64,000 nucleotides of DNA from Sinimarinibacterium flocculans (GTDB taxonomy: Bacteria > Pseudomonadota > Gammaproteobacteria > Nevskiales > Nevskiaceae), in contig NZ_QICN01000005.1 in assembly GCF_003201205.1 (NCBI RefSeq), forward strand, positions 1-64,000, given 5' to 3'. Of the stretch, positions 32,768-41,879 are shown piece after piece. Every line of letters starts with the position of its first letter. The first letter of the stretch is position 1. Below the pieces are notes generated by a model. It saw nothing but the letters and a program-made list of their open reading frames with translations. It did not search any database and was not told the DNA's origin. A program made the position numbers and the translations under genes.

Positions 32768-35580
32768 TGGCCTGGGCACGGCATGTGGCATCGCTGGCAC
32801 AGGGCGTACCCGAGCCCGGTGGTGCGCGCACCGGTAAACGCCGGCCTGCTACCGAGGCTGACAACGCCGCGCTGTACGACGTCGCGCCCTCGTTCGTCGA
32901 ACTACTGCCGTGGGTCGAATACCTGCCGGATTCTCAGTGCATGCTGCTGGAAGACGGTCAGTCGGTGGCGGCGTTCTTCGAGCTGACGCCGATCGGCACC
33001 GAAGGGCGCGAGATGGCCTGGCTAGGAGAAGCACGCGACGCGTTGGAAAACGCCCTGCAGGACTCGTTCGACGAGCTCGACGACAACCCGTGGGTAATCC
33101 AGCTCTATGCGCAGGACGAGGCCAACTGGGACGCCTACCTGCAAACCCTGAAGAGCTATCTTCAGCCACGCGCACAGGGCAGTGCCTTCAGCGAATTTTA
33201 TCTGCGCTTCTTCGCTCATCATCTGCGGGCCATCTCCAAACCGGGCGGCCTCTTCGAGGACACGACGGTGACGCGCTTGCCGTGGCGCGGCCAGGTTCGT
33301 CGTGTGCGCATGGTGATCTACCGCCGCACGCCCAAGGCCGCCGCTTCACGCCGCGGCCAGTCCCCCGAGCAGGCACTGACAACGATCTGTGACCGTCTCG
33401 TCGGCGGGCTATCCAATGCCGGCGTGAAAGCCCGGCGCCTGGGGGCGGCGGACATCCACGACTGGCTGCTTCGCTGGTTCAATCCGAATCCGACGCTGCT
33501 CGGCACCTCCGCCGCAGACCGGGAGCGCTTCTACACACTCACCCGCTACCCGGAGGAGTCTGAAGCCGGCGAGATCGAACTCGCCAGCGGTACCGACTTC
33601 GCGCAGCGCCTGTTCTTCGGCCAGCCGCGCTCGGACGTGGCGAACGGGTTGTGGTTCTTCGACGGCGTGCCCCACCGCGTCATCGCGATGGATCGCCTGC
33701 GCACGCCACCGGCGACCGGGCACCTGACGGGCGAAACGCGCAAGGGCGGCGATGCTGTCAATGCGCTGTTCGATCAGATGCCCGAGGACACGGTGATGTG
33801 CCTGACGTTGGTCGCCACGCCCCAGGACGTGCTCGAAGCACATCTCAACCATCTCGCCAGGAAGGCGGTCGGCGATACGCTCGCCTCCGAGCAGACACGG
33901 CAGGATGTTCAGCAAGTCCGGAGCCTGATCGGCAGCGCGCACAAGCTCTATCGCGGTGCGCTCACGTTCTACCTGCGTGGCCACGACGTTGCCGAACTCG
34001 ACGCGCGTGGCCTGCAGCTCGCCAACGTCATGCTCAACGCCGGCCTGCAGCCGGTGCGTGAAGAGGATGAGGTGGCGCCGCTCAACAGCTACCTGCGCTG
34101 GCTGCCCTGCGTCTACGATCCAGCGTCCGACCGGCGCCAGTGGTACACGCAGCTGATGTTTGCGCAGCACGCGGCGAACCTTGCGCCGGTCTGGGGTCGC
34201 AGCCAAGGCACCGGGAATCCCGGCGTCACCCTTTTCAATCGCGGTGGCGGCACGATCACTTTCGATCCTCTGAATCGCCGTGATCGGCAAATGAACGCCC
34301 ACCTGTTCCTGTTCGGCCCGACCGGCTCGGGCAAGTCGGCCACCCTCAACAATATCTTGAACCAGGTCACGGCGATCTATCGGCCGCGGCTGTTCATCGT
34401 CGAGGCCGGCAACAGCTTCGGGCTGTTCGGGGAGTTCGCCACACGACTAGGGTTGACGGTACATCGTGTGAGGCTCGCGCCCGGTGCAGATGTCAGCTTG
34501 GCCCCTTTCGCCGATGCACGGCGTCTCGTCGATACGCCCAACGAAGTGCAGACACTAGATGCCGACGCGCTCGAGGAGGAACAAGCCGATCCCAGCATGA
34601 CGACCGGTAATGACGAGCAACGCGACGTGCTTGGCGAGCTGGAGATCACTGCGCGCCTGATGATCACCGGCGGAGAGGAGCGCGAAGAGGCGCGCATGAC
34701 GCGCGCGGATCGCAGCCTGATCCGCCAATGTGTCCTTGACGCGGCGAAGCGCTGCGTCGCTGAGGAACGCACGGTGTTGACCCGCGATGTGCGCGACGCG
34801 CTGCGCGAACGCAGCCACGATACAACGTTGCCGGAAGCACGGCGCACGCGGCTGCTGGAGATGGCCGACGCGATGGACATGTTCTGCCAGGGCGCGGACG
34901 GCGAGATGTTCGATCGGGCTGGAACGCCCTGGCCCGAGGCCGACATTACCATCGTCGATCTCGCCACTTTCGCGCGCGAGGGCTACAACGCCCAACTCTC
35001 GATCGCCTACATCTCGTTGATCAACACCGTGAACAACATTGCCGAGCGCGATCAGTTTCTCGGCAGGCCGATCATCAACGTCACCGATGAAGGCCACATC
35101 ATCACACGCAATCCCTTGCTCGCGCCCTACGTCGTCAAGATCACGAAGATGTGGCGCAAGCTCGGCGCCTGGTTCTGGCTGGCCACGCAGAACCTGGACG
35201 ATCTACCGAAAGCGGCTGAGCCCATGCTCAACATGATTGAGTGGTGGATCTGCCTGTCGATGCCGCCCGACGAGGTCGAAAAGGTCGCGAGGTTTCGCGA
35301 GCTGACGCTCTCGCAGAAAGCCCTGATGCGCTCGGCCCGCAAGGAATCCAGCAAGTTCAGCGAAGGGGTGATTCTTTCGAAATCGATGGAAGTGCTGTTC
35401 CGCGCGGTCCCGCCGAGCCTTTACCTCGCAATGGCAATGACCGAACCGGAGGAGAAAGCGGAAAGATTCCAGCTCATGCGCCAACATGGAATCAGCGAGC
35501 TGGATGCTGCGATCAGGCTCGCCGAGCGGATCGACCGCTCTAGGGGGATCGAGCCGCCAGAGTTCAATGCACTAGCCTAG
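32767..35580 (+). CDS. Conjugative transfer ATPase TraC/VirB4-like (TIGR03744)
   Basis: A 937-residue ATPase with Walker A GPTGSGKSATLNNIL (near residue 518), a Walker B region around INVTDEGHII, and the VirB4-type end (AKMWRKLGAWFW-like KITKMWRKLGAWFWLATQNL, SLYLAMAMTEPEEK). It powers pilus assembly and substrate transfer at the inner membrane. Length and motifs are complete. It is the last T4SS gene in the window. The genes that usually follow in this family are missing, with only 77 bases before the integrase 3' end. Confidence 0.93.
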   Translation: MAWARHVASLAQGVPEPGGARTGKRRPATEADNAALYDVAPSFVELLPWVEYLPDSQCMLLEDGQSVAAFFELTPIGTEGREMAWLGEARDALENALQDSFDELDDNPWVIQLYAQDEANWDAYLQTLKSYLQPRAQGSAFSEFYLRFFAHHLRAISKPGGLFEDTTVTRLPWRGQVRRVRMVIYRRTPKAAASRRGQSPEQALTTICDRLVGGLSNAGVKARRLGAADIHDWLLRWFNPNPTLLGTSAADRERFYTLTRYPEESEAGEIELASGTDFAQRLFFGQPRSDVANGLWFFDGVPHRVIAMDRLRTPPATGHLTGETRKGGDAVNALFDQMPEDTVMCLTLVATPQDVLEAHLNHLARKAVGDTLASEQTRQDVQQVRSLIGSAHKLYRGALTFYLRGHDVAELDARGLQLANVMLNAGLQPVREEDEVAPLNSYLRWLPCVYDPASDRRQWYTQLMFAQHAANLAPVWGRSQGTGNPGVTLFNRGGGTITFDPLNRRDRQMNAHLFLFGPTGSGKSATLNNILNQVTAIYRPRLFIVEAGNSFGLFGEFATRLGLTVHRVRLAPGADVSLAPFADARRLVDTPNEVQTLDADALEEEQADPSMTTGNDEQRDVLGELEITARLMITGGEEREEARMTRADRSLIRQCVLDAAKRCVAEERTVLTRDVRDALRERSHDTTLPEARRTRLLEMADAMDMFCQGADGEMFDRAGTPWPEADITIVDLATFAREGYNAQLSIAYISLINTVNNIAERDQFLGRPIINVTDEGHIITRNPLLAPYVVKITKMWRKLGAWFWLATQNLDDLPKAAEPMLNMIEWWICLSMPPDEVEKVARFRELTLSQKALMRSARKESSKFSEGVILSKSMEVLFRAVPPSLYLAMAMTEPEEKAERFQLMRQHGISELDAAIRLAERIDRSRGIEPPEFNALA

Positions 35581-35589
35581 TGGCCGACG

Positions 35590-35712
35590 ATGCGCTCTAT
35601 GCCCTTTGCTCAACCTTCTGATCTGTTCTCCGGCGGTGAGAAACCTCGTCCTCATGTTCATGCTGCGCGCAGAGGTACCACGTTGACGCGCGTACGCAGG
35701 GTGTCCAGATAG
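35590..35712 (+). pseudogene. Possible 5' stub of the next T4SS gene
   Basis: An ATG nine bases after the ATPase stop opens a 40-codon frame (MRSMPFAQPSDLFSGGEKPR then residues antisense to the integrase end). The first ~22 codons may be the start of a gene cut off where the integrase segment was joined. There is no database support; weak. Confidence 0.2.
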
Positions 35713-36887
35713 TCCGCCCACGCTTGCATCATTGCCTTCCGTTCATTCAGATAGGCAGCGCGGTCGTAGGCTGCTCCCAGCGGCCCAGACGCCTTGTGTG
35801 CAAGCTGCCGCTCGATCGCCTCGGGCTTCCACCCCTGCTCCGCCAACAAGCTGCGCGCCATCGCGCGGAACCCATGCGCGGTCATTTCGTCGTTGGTAAA
35901 CCCCATATTCCGCAATGCCTGCCGTACTCCGTTCTCGCTCATGGGACGCAGGCGCGAGCGAGGCGAAGGGAAAACATAGCGCGGCGCATTGGGCTGCAGG
36001 CTCAGGCCGCGGTCCGTCAGCGGTTGAAGATCTCGCAGCACTTCAAGGGCCTGAGCCGACAGTGGCACGATATGCGGTGTGTTGGTCTTGCTGACCACGT
36101 AACGCCACTGCGCGGCGTCAAAGTCAATCTCTGACCACTGCATGCGGCGGATTTCGCCAGGGCGCTGGAATAGCATGGCGGAGAGCTTCAGCGCCGCCCG
36201 AATCTCCGGCGTACCCCGGTAGCCATAGATCGCCTGCATGAGGCGTGACACGTCCGCCGGATCGGTGAAAGCCGCGAAATTGCGTTTGGGTGTCCGGCGC
36301 CGCTCGCCACGCAATGCCAGCGTAGGGTCGTTCTCGGCCATGGCTTCCCGGATCGCATAGCGGAACACCTGCCCGATATTCACCCTCGCCCGGCGCGACG
36401 TTTCCTCGGCACCTCGTTCCTTGATGCGGTTGAGCACAACCAGCAGTTCGCGCGCCGAGATCTCGCGGATGGCTCGCTTGCCAACATACGGGAGGATGTC
36501 CCGGTCCAGGGTGCGCCTCACGCTCGCCCGATACGTCTCGGACTTGTTGTCGATCTCTGCCGCGAACCACATCTCGGCAATGGCGCCGAAGGTATGCTGG
36601 GCCGCGATCTTCGCGGCCTCGCGGACCTCTCGTCGATGCTCACTGGGGTTGACGCCTTCCGCCAGCAGCTTCCGGGCTTCGTCCCGGCGCTGACGGGCCA
36701 GGCTCAGCGACACATCCGGGTAGACGCCAAGCGACAGAAGTTGCTCCTTGCCCCCGGATGTGTACGCGAAGCGCCACCACTTTGCCCCGTTGGGATTGAC
36801 CAGCAGAAACAGCCCAAGCTCGCGCGGCAGCTTATAAGGCTTGCCCTTGGGCTTGGCATTGCGAATCAGGGTATCGGTCAGCTTCAT
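35658..36887 (-). CDS. P4-type tyrosine integrase
   Basis: A 409-residue tyrosine recombinase with an N-terminal DUF4102 arm-binding domain (LTDTLIRNAKPKGKPYKL, GLFLLVNPNGAKWW, LSLGVYPDVSLSLAR), a SAM-like core and a C-terminal catalytic domain with RPGEIRRMQWSEID (Arg), HGFRAMARSLL (His-x-x-Arg) and LAHKASGPLGAAYDRAAYLNERKAMMQAWADY containing the nucleophile Tyr. The start at 36887 is chosen for GGAGTTACCCGAC before ATG; an ATG 39 bases upstream is less likely. It sits 175 bases from the tRNA-Ser 3' end, facing into the ICE, as usual for elements integrated in a tRNA 3' end. It should excise and integrate the element. Confidence 0.93.
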   Translation of the reverse strand: MKLTDTLIRNAKPKGKPYKLPRELGLFLLVNPNGAKWWRFAYTSGGKEQLLSLGVYPDVSLSLARQRRDEARKLLAEGVNPSEHRREVREAAKIAAQHTFGAIAEMWFAAEIDNKSETYRASVRRTLDRDILPYVGKRAIREISARELLVVLNRIKERGAEETSRRARVNIGQVFRYAIREAMAENDPTLALRGERRRTPKRNFAAFTDPADVSRLMQAIYGYRGTPEIRAALKLSAMLFQRPGEIRRMQWSEIDFDAAQWRYVVSKTNTPHIVPLSAQALEVLRDLQPLTDRGLSLQPNAPRYVFPSPRSRLRPMSENGVRQALRNMGFTNDEMTAHGFRAMARSLLAEQGWKPEAIERQLAHKASGPLGAAYDRAAYLNERKAMMQAWADYLDTLRTRVNVVPLRAA

Positions 36888-37006
36888 GTCGGGTAACTCC
36901 ATTCGCGGAACGACGATGCGAATCAAGTTACCCGAATAGTTACCCAGTTCAAGGGTTGGCTGTCCTTGGACGTCAGTGGACGGTCAAAGACGAGAAATCA
37001 ATAAAA

Positions 37007-37026
37007 AACCGCGCATTAGCGCGGTT
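37007..37026 (-). terminator. Terminator downstream of tRNA-Ser
   Basis: On the minus strand AACCGCGC-TAAT-GCGCGGTT is followed by TTTTTATT. It ends transcription from the tRNA genes before the integrase region. It lies between the tRNA 3' end and the integrase start. Confidence 0.85.
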
Positions 37027-37061
37027 ATCTATACATCCTCGGACCCATCTGGACGTTGTTA

Positions 37062-37090
37062 TGGCGGAGTGAGAGGGATTCGAACCCTCG
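37062..37090. other. Probable ICE attachment site in the tRNA-Ser 3' end
   Basis: The 3' end of tRNA-Ser (acceptor and T arm) adjoins the integrase-bearing ICE end. P4-type integrases use such tRNA 3' ends. The partner repeat at the far ICE end would lie left of this window, so the core cannot be defined here. Confidence 0.5.
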
Positions 37091-37154
37091 ATGCGGTTTT
37101 AAGCCGCATACTCCCTTAGCAGGGGAGCGCCTTCGTCCACTCGGCCATCACTCC
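37062..37154 (-). tRNA. tRNA-Ser (anticodon GCU)
   Basis: 93 bases on the minus strand. The acceptor stem GGAGTGA/TCACTCC is followed by GCCA, so CCA is encoded. The anticodon loop is CTGCTAA (GCU, reading AGC/AGU), a long variable arm typical of tRNA-Ser is present, and the T loop is GGTTCGAATCC. The gene is intact although the ICE lies at its 3' end. Confidence 0.95.
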
Positions 37155-37302
37155 GGGACGACGATCTGAGGGCCTTGCGCCCGTGCCGCGGACTATACAC
37201 GTTGAAGCGGTCCGCATCGTGGCGGAGATCCGATGGCGATGGCGCGACGCCATCGCTACGGACTGCCTGCTCGTGTCGTTCGGGTCCTGCAGGACTGCAG
37301 GA

Positions 37303-37379
37303 TGGCGCGCCCGGAAGGATTCGAACCTCCGACCCCCAAGTTCGTAGCCTGGTGCTCTATCCAGCTGAGCTACGGGCGC
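37303..37379 (-). tRNA. tRNA-Arg (anticodon ACG)
   Basis: 77 bases on the minus strand. The acceptor stem is GCGCCCG/CGGGCGC with discriminator G and encoded CCA, the D arm is AGCTCAGCTGGATAGAGC, the anticodon loop contains ACG (CTACGAA), and the T loop is GGTTCGAATCC. It lies upstream of tRNA-Ser and is probably co-transcribed. Confidence 0.95.
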
Positions 37380-37484
37380 TTTGACTGCGGTCTCGACGAC
37401 GCGAGGGCCGCGATTCTAGCGGCCCCCGTCGGCAAGGTAAAGAAATATCTGCGGAAGATTTGCGGCGGTGCGCCGCGCGCTGCT

Positions 37485-37679
37485 TCAGGCCGCGGCCTTG
37501 ACCGGCGAAAGCTGACCTTCCTGGCGAATGCGCTCGAGGATTTCCTCGCGATGGACGGCCACGTCGCGCGGCGCCTTGACGCCGATACGCACCTGGTTGC
37601 CCTTGACGCCGAGCACCGTGATCTCGATGTCGTCTCCGATGACGACCGTCTCGCCGACACGTCTGGTGAGAATGAGCAT
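37485..37679 (-). CDS. csrA: Carbon storage regulator CsrA
   Basis: A 64-residue Csr[47 protein letters not shown] in parts, and a variable tail. It is a dimeric RNA-binding protein that represses or activates translation by binding GGA motifs. The start at 37679 is fixed by the family N-terminus and the ribosome site GAGGAAG. The leader carries an 8-bp palindrome (37,699-37,716). It lies between lysC and the tRNAs, the usual gammaproteobacterial place. Confidence 0.95.
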   Translation of the reverse strand: MLILTRRVGETVVIGDDIEITVLGVKGNQVRIGVKAPRDVAVHREEILERIRQEGQLSPVKAAA

Positions 37680-37698
37680 CCGTTCTTCCTCTTCGATC

Positions 37699-37716
37699 CA
37701 CTGTGTGTACACAGTG
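37699..37716. promoter_or_regulatory. Palindrome CACTGTGT-GT-ACACAGTG in the csrA leader
   Basis: A perfect 8+2+8 dyad, 20 bases upstream of the csrA start codon and just before the ribosome site. It could be an operator or form a short hairpin in the mRNA. Its binding factor is unknown. Confidence 0.45.
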
Positions 37717-37793
37717 TCCATAAGAGGCCTCACGCGCGGTATCCCCTGAAAAGGGCTAATCGCCTGTGGATAAGTCCGCTTGTGCTCCTGCGC

Positions 37794-39020
37794 TCAGGCG
37801 CTCGTCGCCTCCTCCAGTCCGAAGGCCTTGTGCAGCGTGCGCACGGCGAGTTCGAGATACATCTCGTCGACGACGACGGAGATCTTGATCTCCGAGGTGG
37901 AGATCATGCGGATGTTGATGCCGGCCGCGGCCAGCGACTTGAACATCTTCGACGCCACACCCGCGTGACTGCGCATGCCCACGCCGACGAGCGACACCTT
38001 GACGATGTCGGCGGCGCCGGACACGCCCTGCGCGCCCAGCTCGCTGGCAATGCGGCGCATGATCTCGAGGCCGCGATCGTAGTCGTTGCGATGCACGGTG
38101 AAGGTGAAGTCGGTGGCGCCGTCGTCGCCGACGTTCTGCACGATCATGTCGACTTCGATGTTCGCATCGCCGACCGGACCGAGAATGGCTGCCGCGATGC
38201 CGGGACGGTCGGGCACGCCCGTCATCGTGATCTGGGCCTCGTCGCGGTTGAAGGCGATACCGGAGATGAGCGGATCTTCCACGTTGTTTTCCTCGAGCGT
38301 GATCAGGGTGCCGGGACCTTCGACGAAGGTGGACAGCACGCGCAGCGGAACCTTGTACTTGCCGGCGAATTCCACCGAGCGGATCTGCAGGACCTTCGAG
38401 CCCAGGCTGGCCAGCTCCAGCATCTCCTCGAAGGTGATCTTGTCGAGCCGTCGTGCCTTGGGCTCGACGCGCGGATCGGTCGTGTAGACGCCATCCACGT
38501 CCGTGTAGATTTGGCATTCGTCGGCCTTGAGCGCCGCCGCCAGGGCGACGCCCGTGGTGTCGGAACCGCCGCGGCCGAGGGTGGCGACGCTGCCGTCCTG
38601 CGTAAGCCCCTGGAAGCCGGCGACGACCGGCACGATGCCGGCCTGGCAGTCGGCCAGCAGGCGCGCGCCGTCGATCTTCTGGATGCGCGCCTTCATGTGC
38701 GCGCTGTCGGTCTCGATCGGCACCTGCCAGCCGGTGTAGGAACGGCTCTGCACCCCGAGCTTGCCCAGCGCGAGCGCCAGCAGGCCGATGGTCACCTGTT
38801 CGCCGGTCGCGGCGATCTGGTCGAACTCGCGCTGGCTGCCGCGCGCGTCGATCGACCGCGCGAGCTTGAGCAGACGATCGGTCTCGCCGGACATCGCCGA
38901 GACGACGACCACCACCTGGTGGCCCTGCTGCTGCCACGACGCGACCTTGCGCGCGACATGCTCGATGCGCTCGACCGAGCCCATCGAGGTGCCGCCGTAT
39001 TTCTGAACGATGAGTGCCAT
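37794..39020 (-). CDS. lysC: Aspartate kinase
   Basis: A 408-residue aspartokinase: N-terminal KYGGTSMGSVERI, the kinase domain with GRGGSDTTGVALAAAL and VDGVYTTDPRVEPKA, and two C-terminal ACT domains (ITMTGVPDRPGIAAAI and VSLVGVGMRSHAGVASKMF). It phosphorylates L-aspartate, the first step towards lysine, methionine and threonine; the ACT domains give feedback inhibition. It follows alaS in the same direction, with a REP-like inverted pair between them. Confidence 0.95.
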   Translation of the reverse strand: MALIVQKYGGTSMGSVERIEHVARKVASWQQQGHQVVVVVSAMSGETDRLLKLARSIDARGSQREFDQIAATGEQVTIGLLALALGKLGVQSRSYTGWQVPIETDSAHMKARIQKIDGARLLADCQAGIVPVVAGFQGLTQDGSVATLGRGGSDTTGVALAAALKADECQIYTDVDGVYTTDPRVEPKARRLDKITFEEMLELASLGSKVLQIRSVEFAGKYKVPLRVLSTFVEGPGTLITLEENNVEDPLISGIAFNRDEAQITMTGVPDRPGIAAAILGPVGDANIEVDMIVQNVGDDGATDFTFTVHRNDYDRGLEIMRRIASELGAQGVSGAADIVKVSLVGVGMRSHAGVASKMFKSLAAAGINIRMISTSEIKISVVVDEMYLELAVRTLHKAFGLEEATSA

Positions 39021-39031
39021 GGTTCTTGTCC

Positions 39032-39096
39032 TGTAGGAGCGACTTCAGCCGCGACCGCCGGTGACGTCGAGGGTCGCGCCGGAAGGCGCTCCTACA
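39032..39096. repeat. REP-like inverted pair between alaS and lysC
   Basis: TGTAGGAGCGACTTCAGCCG (from 39032) and its imperfect inverse ending CGCTCCTACA (to 39096) face each other. The sequence resembles the GTAGGAGCG family of repetitive extragenic palindromes found in Pseudomonas and Xanthomonadales. The alaS stop codon (TAG, 39092-39094) lies inside the right arm. It can form a hairpin in the alaS-lysC transcript. Confidence 0.7.
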
Positions 39097-41767
39097 ATTT
39101 GTTTTCGACCCAACCCGCGACGCTGTCGATGGCCGCCGGCAGCGCCGCCGGCTGCGTGCCACCGGCCTGCGCCATGTCCGGCCGACCGCCACCCTTGCCG
39201 CCGACCTGTCCGGCAACGAAGTTCACCAGCTCGCCGGCCTTGAGCTTGCCGGTGAGATCCGGCGTCACGCCGGCGATCAGGCTCACCTTCTCGCCACTGG
39301 CGGCGCCGAGCACGATCACGCCGGACCCCAGCTTGTTCTTGAGCTGGTCCATCAGGCCGCGCAGTTCGCCGCCTTCGACGCCGTCGACGCGCGCGGCCAG
39401 CACCTTGACGCCCTTGATCTCGCGCGCCTGGCCGGCCAGATCGCCGCCGGCAGTCGCCGCAAGCTTGGACTTGAGCGCGCCCAGCTCCTTTTCGAGCTGC
39501 CGTGCGCGATCCTGAAGCTGCTCGATCTTGCCGCCGAGTTCGTCCGGCGAGGCGCGCAGCAGCTCGGCTGCCTGACGCAGGCGATCCTCGCGCTCGCGCA
39601 GGTGGGCGATCACGTTCTGGCCGGTCACCGCCTCGACGCGACGCACACCGGCGGCGACACCGCTCTCGGACACGATCTTGAACAGGCCGATGTCGCCGGT
39701 GCGCGACACATGCGTACCGCCGCACAGCTCCGTCGAGTAGTTGCGCTCGCCCTGGCCCATCGCCAGCACCCGCACCTCGTCGCCGTACTTCTCGCCGAAC
39801 AGCGCCATCGCGCCCGCCTGGATCGCGTCGTCGTACTTCATGACCTCGGCGCTGACCGGGACGTTGGCGAGGATCGCCTCGTTCACGCGGCGCTCGATCT
39901 CGGCGAGCTCGTCGGCCGTGACCGCCTGCGGATGCGAGAAGTCGAAACGCGTGCGATGCTCGTCGACCAGCGAGCCCTTCTGCGCAACGTGCGCGCCAAG
40001 CACATCGCGCAGCGCGCGGTGCATCAGGTGCGTCGCCGAGTGGTTGCGCATCGTCGCGCGACGGATGCTCTCGGTGACCTCGGCGGTCACCGCGTCGCCG
40101 ACGCTCAGCGTTCCGGACTGCAGCGTGCCGTGGTGGCCGATGACACCGTTGCGGATCTTCTGCGTATCGGAGACTGCGAACTCCCCGATGCGGCCGCGAT
40201 CGCCGACCTGGCCGCCGGACTCCGCGTAGAACGGCGTCGAGTCGAGCACGACGACACCGCTGTCCCCGGCCTCCAGGGCGTTGACCGGCTGACCGTCGCG
40301 ATACAGCGCCATCACCTTCGCCTCGCCGCGCAGACCGTCATAGCCGACGAAGCAGGTGTCGTCGCCGTCGTAGCTCAGCGTTCCACCGGTCTTGAAGCTC
40401 GACGCCGCCCGCGCGCGCTCGCGCTGCGCGTTCATCTCGCGCTCGTAGCCGTCGAGGTCCAGCGCCAGCTCGCGCTCGCGCGCGATGTCGGCCGTCAGGT
40501 CGACCGGAAAGCCGTAGGTGTCGTAGAGCTTGAAGATGACTTCACCGGGGATGACCCCGGAGACCCCACCGGGATTGGTCTTGCCGTCACCCAGCCTGGC
40601 GATGGCCTCGTCGAGCAGCTTCATGCCCTTGTCGAGCGTGATCGCGAAGCTCTCCTCCTCGGCGCGGATCGCTTTTTCGATCTGCTCGCGCTGCTCGCGC
40701 AGCTGCGGGTAGGCCTCGCCCATCTGCTCGGCCAGCGGCGCCACCAGCTTGAAGAAGAACGCGTCGTTGATGCCGAGCTTGTAGCCGTGGCGGATTGCGC
40801 GGCGCATGATCCGCCGCAACACGTAGCCCCGCCCTTCGTTCGACGGCAGCACGCCGTCGGCGATCAGGAAGGCCGTCGCGCGGATGTGGTCGGCAATGAC
40901 CTTCTGCGAGGCGCTTTCGTAGGGCTGCTGCCCGGCGAGCTTCGCGACTGCCGTCACCAGCTGTCGGAAGGTGTCGGTCTGGTAGTTGTCGTTGGTGTCC
41001 TGCATCAGCGCACTGATGCGCTCCAGGCCCATGCCGGTGTCGACGCTGGGCGCCGGCAGATCGGTCATGCGGCCGTCGGCATGACGCTCGAACTGCATGA
41101 ACACCAGGTTCCAGATCTCGATCCAGCGGTCGCCGTCCTCGTCGGGCGATCCCGGCGGGCCGCCGGCAATACCCTTGCTGCCGTCCGGGTCGTGGTCGTA
41201 GAAGATCTCGGAGCACGGTCCGCAGGGGCCGGTGTCGCCCATCGACCAGAAGTTGTCGGACTTCGGAATGCCGCCCGTCCCGGCAGTGCCGGGACTGTCT
41301 CCAATCCGCACGATCCGTTCGACCGGCACGCCGACCTCGTCGCGCCAGATGCCGTAGGCCTCGTCGTCGTCGTGGTAGACCGTCACCAACAGGCGCTGCG
41401 GATCGATGCCGAGCCAGTCCTTGCCGGTGATGAACTCCCAAGCGTAGTGGATCGCGTCCTTCTTGAAGTAGTCGCCGAAGCTGAAGTTGCCCAGCATCTC
41501 GAAGAAGGTGTGATGCCGCGCCGTGTAGCCGACGTTCTCCAGGTCGTTGTGCTTGCCGCCGGCACGCACGCACTTCTGGCTCGACGCGGCGCGGGTATAG
41601 GCGCGCTTGTCCTGGCCGGTGAACACGTCCTTGAACTGGACCATGCCGGCGTTGGTGAACAGCAGCGTCGGGTCGTTGCCCGGCACCAGCGGGCTCGAGG
41701 GCACGAGCGCATGACCCTTGCTCCGGAAGAATTCCAGGAACCTGGCGCGGACCGTATTGGTGTTCAT
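39092..41767 (-). CDS. alaS: Alanine-tRNA ligase
   Basis: An 891-residue AlaRS with the class II catalytic domain ([36 protein letters not shown] in parts), the tRNA-recognition domain, the editing domain with [11 protein letters not shown] and CGGTHV zinc/editing motifs, and the C-Ala domain. It charges tRNA-Ala and clears mischarged Ser/Gly. The start at 41767 is the family start ([14 protein letters not shown]); an in-frame upstream ATG is not needed. It is probably co-transcribed with lysC. Confidence 0.97.
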   Translation of the reverse strand: MNTNTVRARFLEFFRSKGHALVPSSPLVPGNDPTLLFTNAGMVQFKDVFTGQDKRAYTRAASSQKCVRAGGKHNDLENVGYTARHHTFFEMLGNFSFGDYFKKDAIHYAWEFITGKDWLGIDPQRLLVTVYHDDDEAYGIWRDEVGVPVERIVRIGDSPGTAGTGGIPKSDNFWSMGDTGPCGPCSEIFYDHDPDGSKGIAGGPPGSPDEDGDRWIEIWNLVFMQFERHADGRMTDLPAPSVDTGMGLERISALMQDTNDNYQTDTFRQLVTAVAKLAGQQPYESASQKVIADHIRATAFLIADGVLPSNEGRGYVLRRIMRRAIRHGYKLGINDAFFFKLVAPLAEQMGEAYPQLREQREQIEKAIRAEEESFAITLDKGMKLLDEAIARLGDGKTNPGGVSGVIPGEVIFKLYDTYGFPVDLTADIARERELALDLDGYEREMNAQRERARAASSFKTGGTLSYDGDDTCFVGYDGLRGEAKVMALYRDGQPVNALEAGDSGVVVLDSTPFYAESGGQVGDRGRIGEFAVSDTQKIRNGVIGHHGTLQSGTLSVGDAVTAEVTESIRRATMRNHSATHLMHRALRDVLGAHVAQKGSLVDEHRTRFDFSHPQAVTADELAEIERRVNEAILANVPVSAEVMKYDDAIQAGAMALFGEKYGDEVRVLAMGQGERNYSTELCGGTHVSRTGDIGLFKIVSESGVAAGVRRVEAVTGQNVIAHLREREDRLRQAAELLRASPDELGGKIEQLQDRARQLEKELGALKSKLAATAGGDLAGQAREIKGVKVLAARVDGVEGGELRGLMDQLKNKLGSGVIVLGAASGEKVSLIAGVTPDLTGKLKAGELVNFVAGQVGGKGGGRPDMAQAGGTQPAALPAAIDSVAGWVENKL

Positions 41768-41879
41768 GCGCAAATCGCGGGAAAGGCGGGGCAAAAAGGG
41801 GCGATATGGTAATCAAGCGCGCCCGCAGCCGCCACAGCGGCCACCGGACCAAGGCCCTGTCGCAACAAGAAAAAAGCGC

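Noticed and set aside
37233-39515. 760-residue plus-strand open frame
   Set aside because: It runs through a tRNA gene and antisense to csrA and lysC. It arises from the high G+C of those genes.
39602-41812. 736-residue plus-strand open frame
   Set aside because: Antisense shadow of alaS with His/Asp/Arg-rich low-complexity composition.
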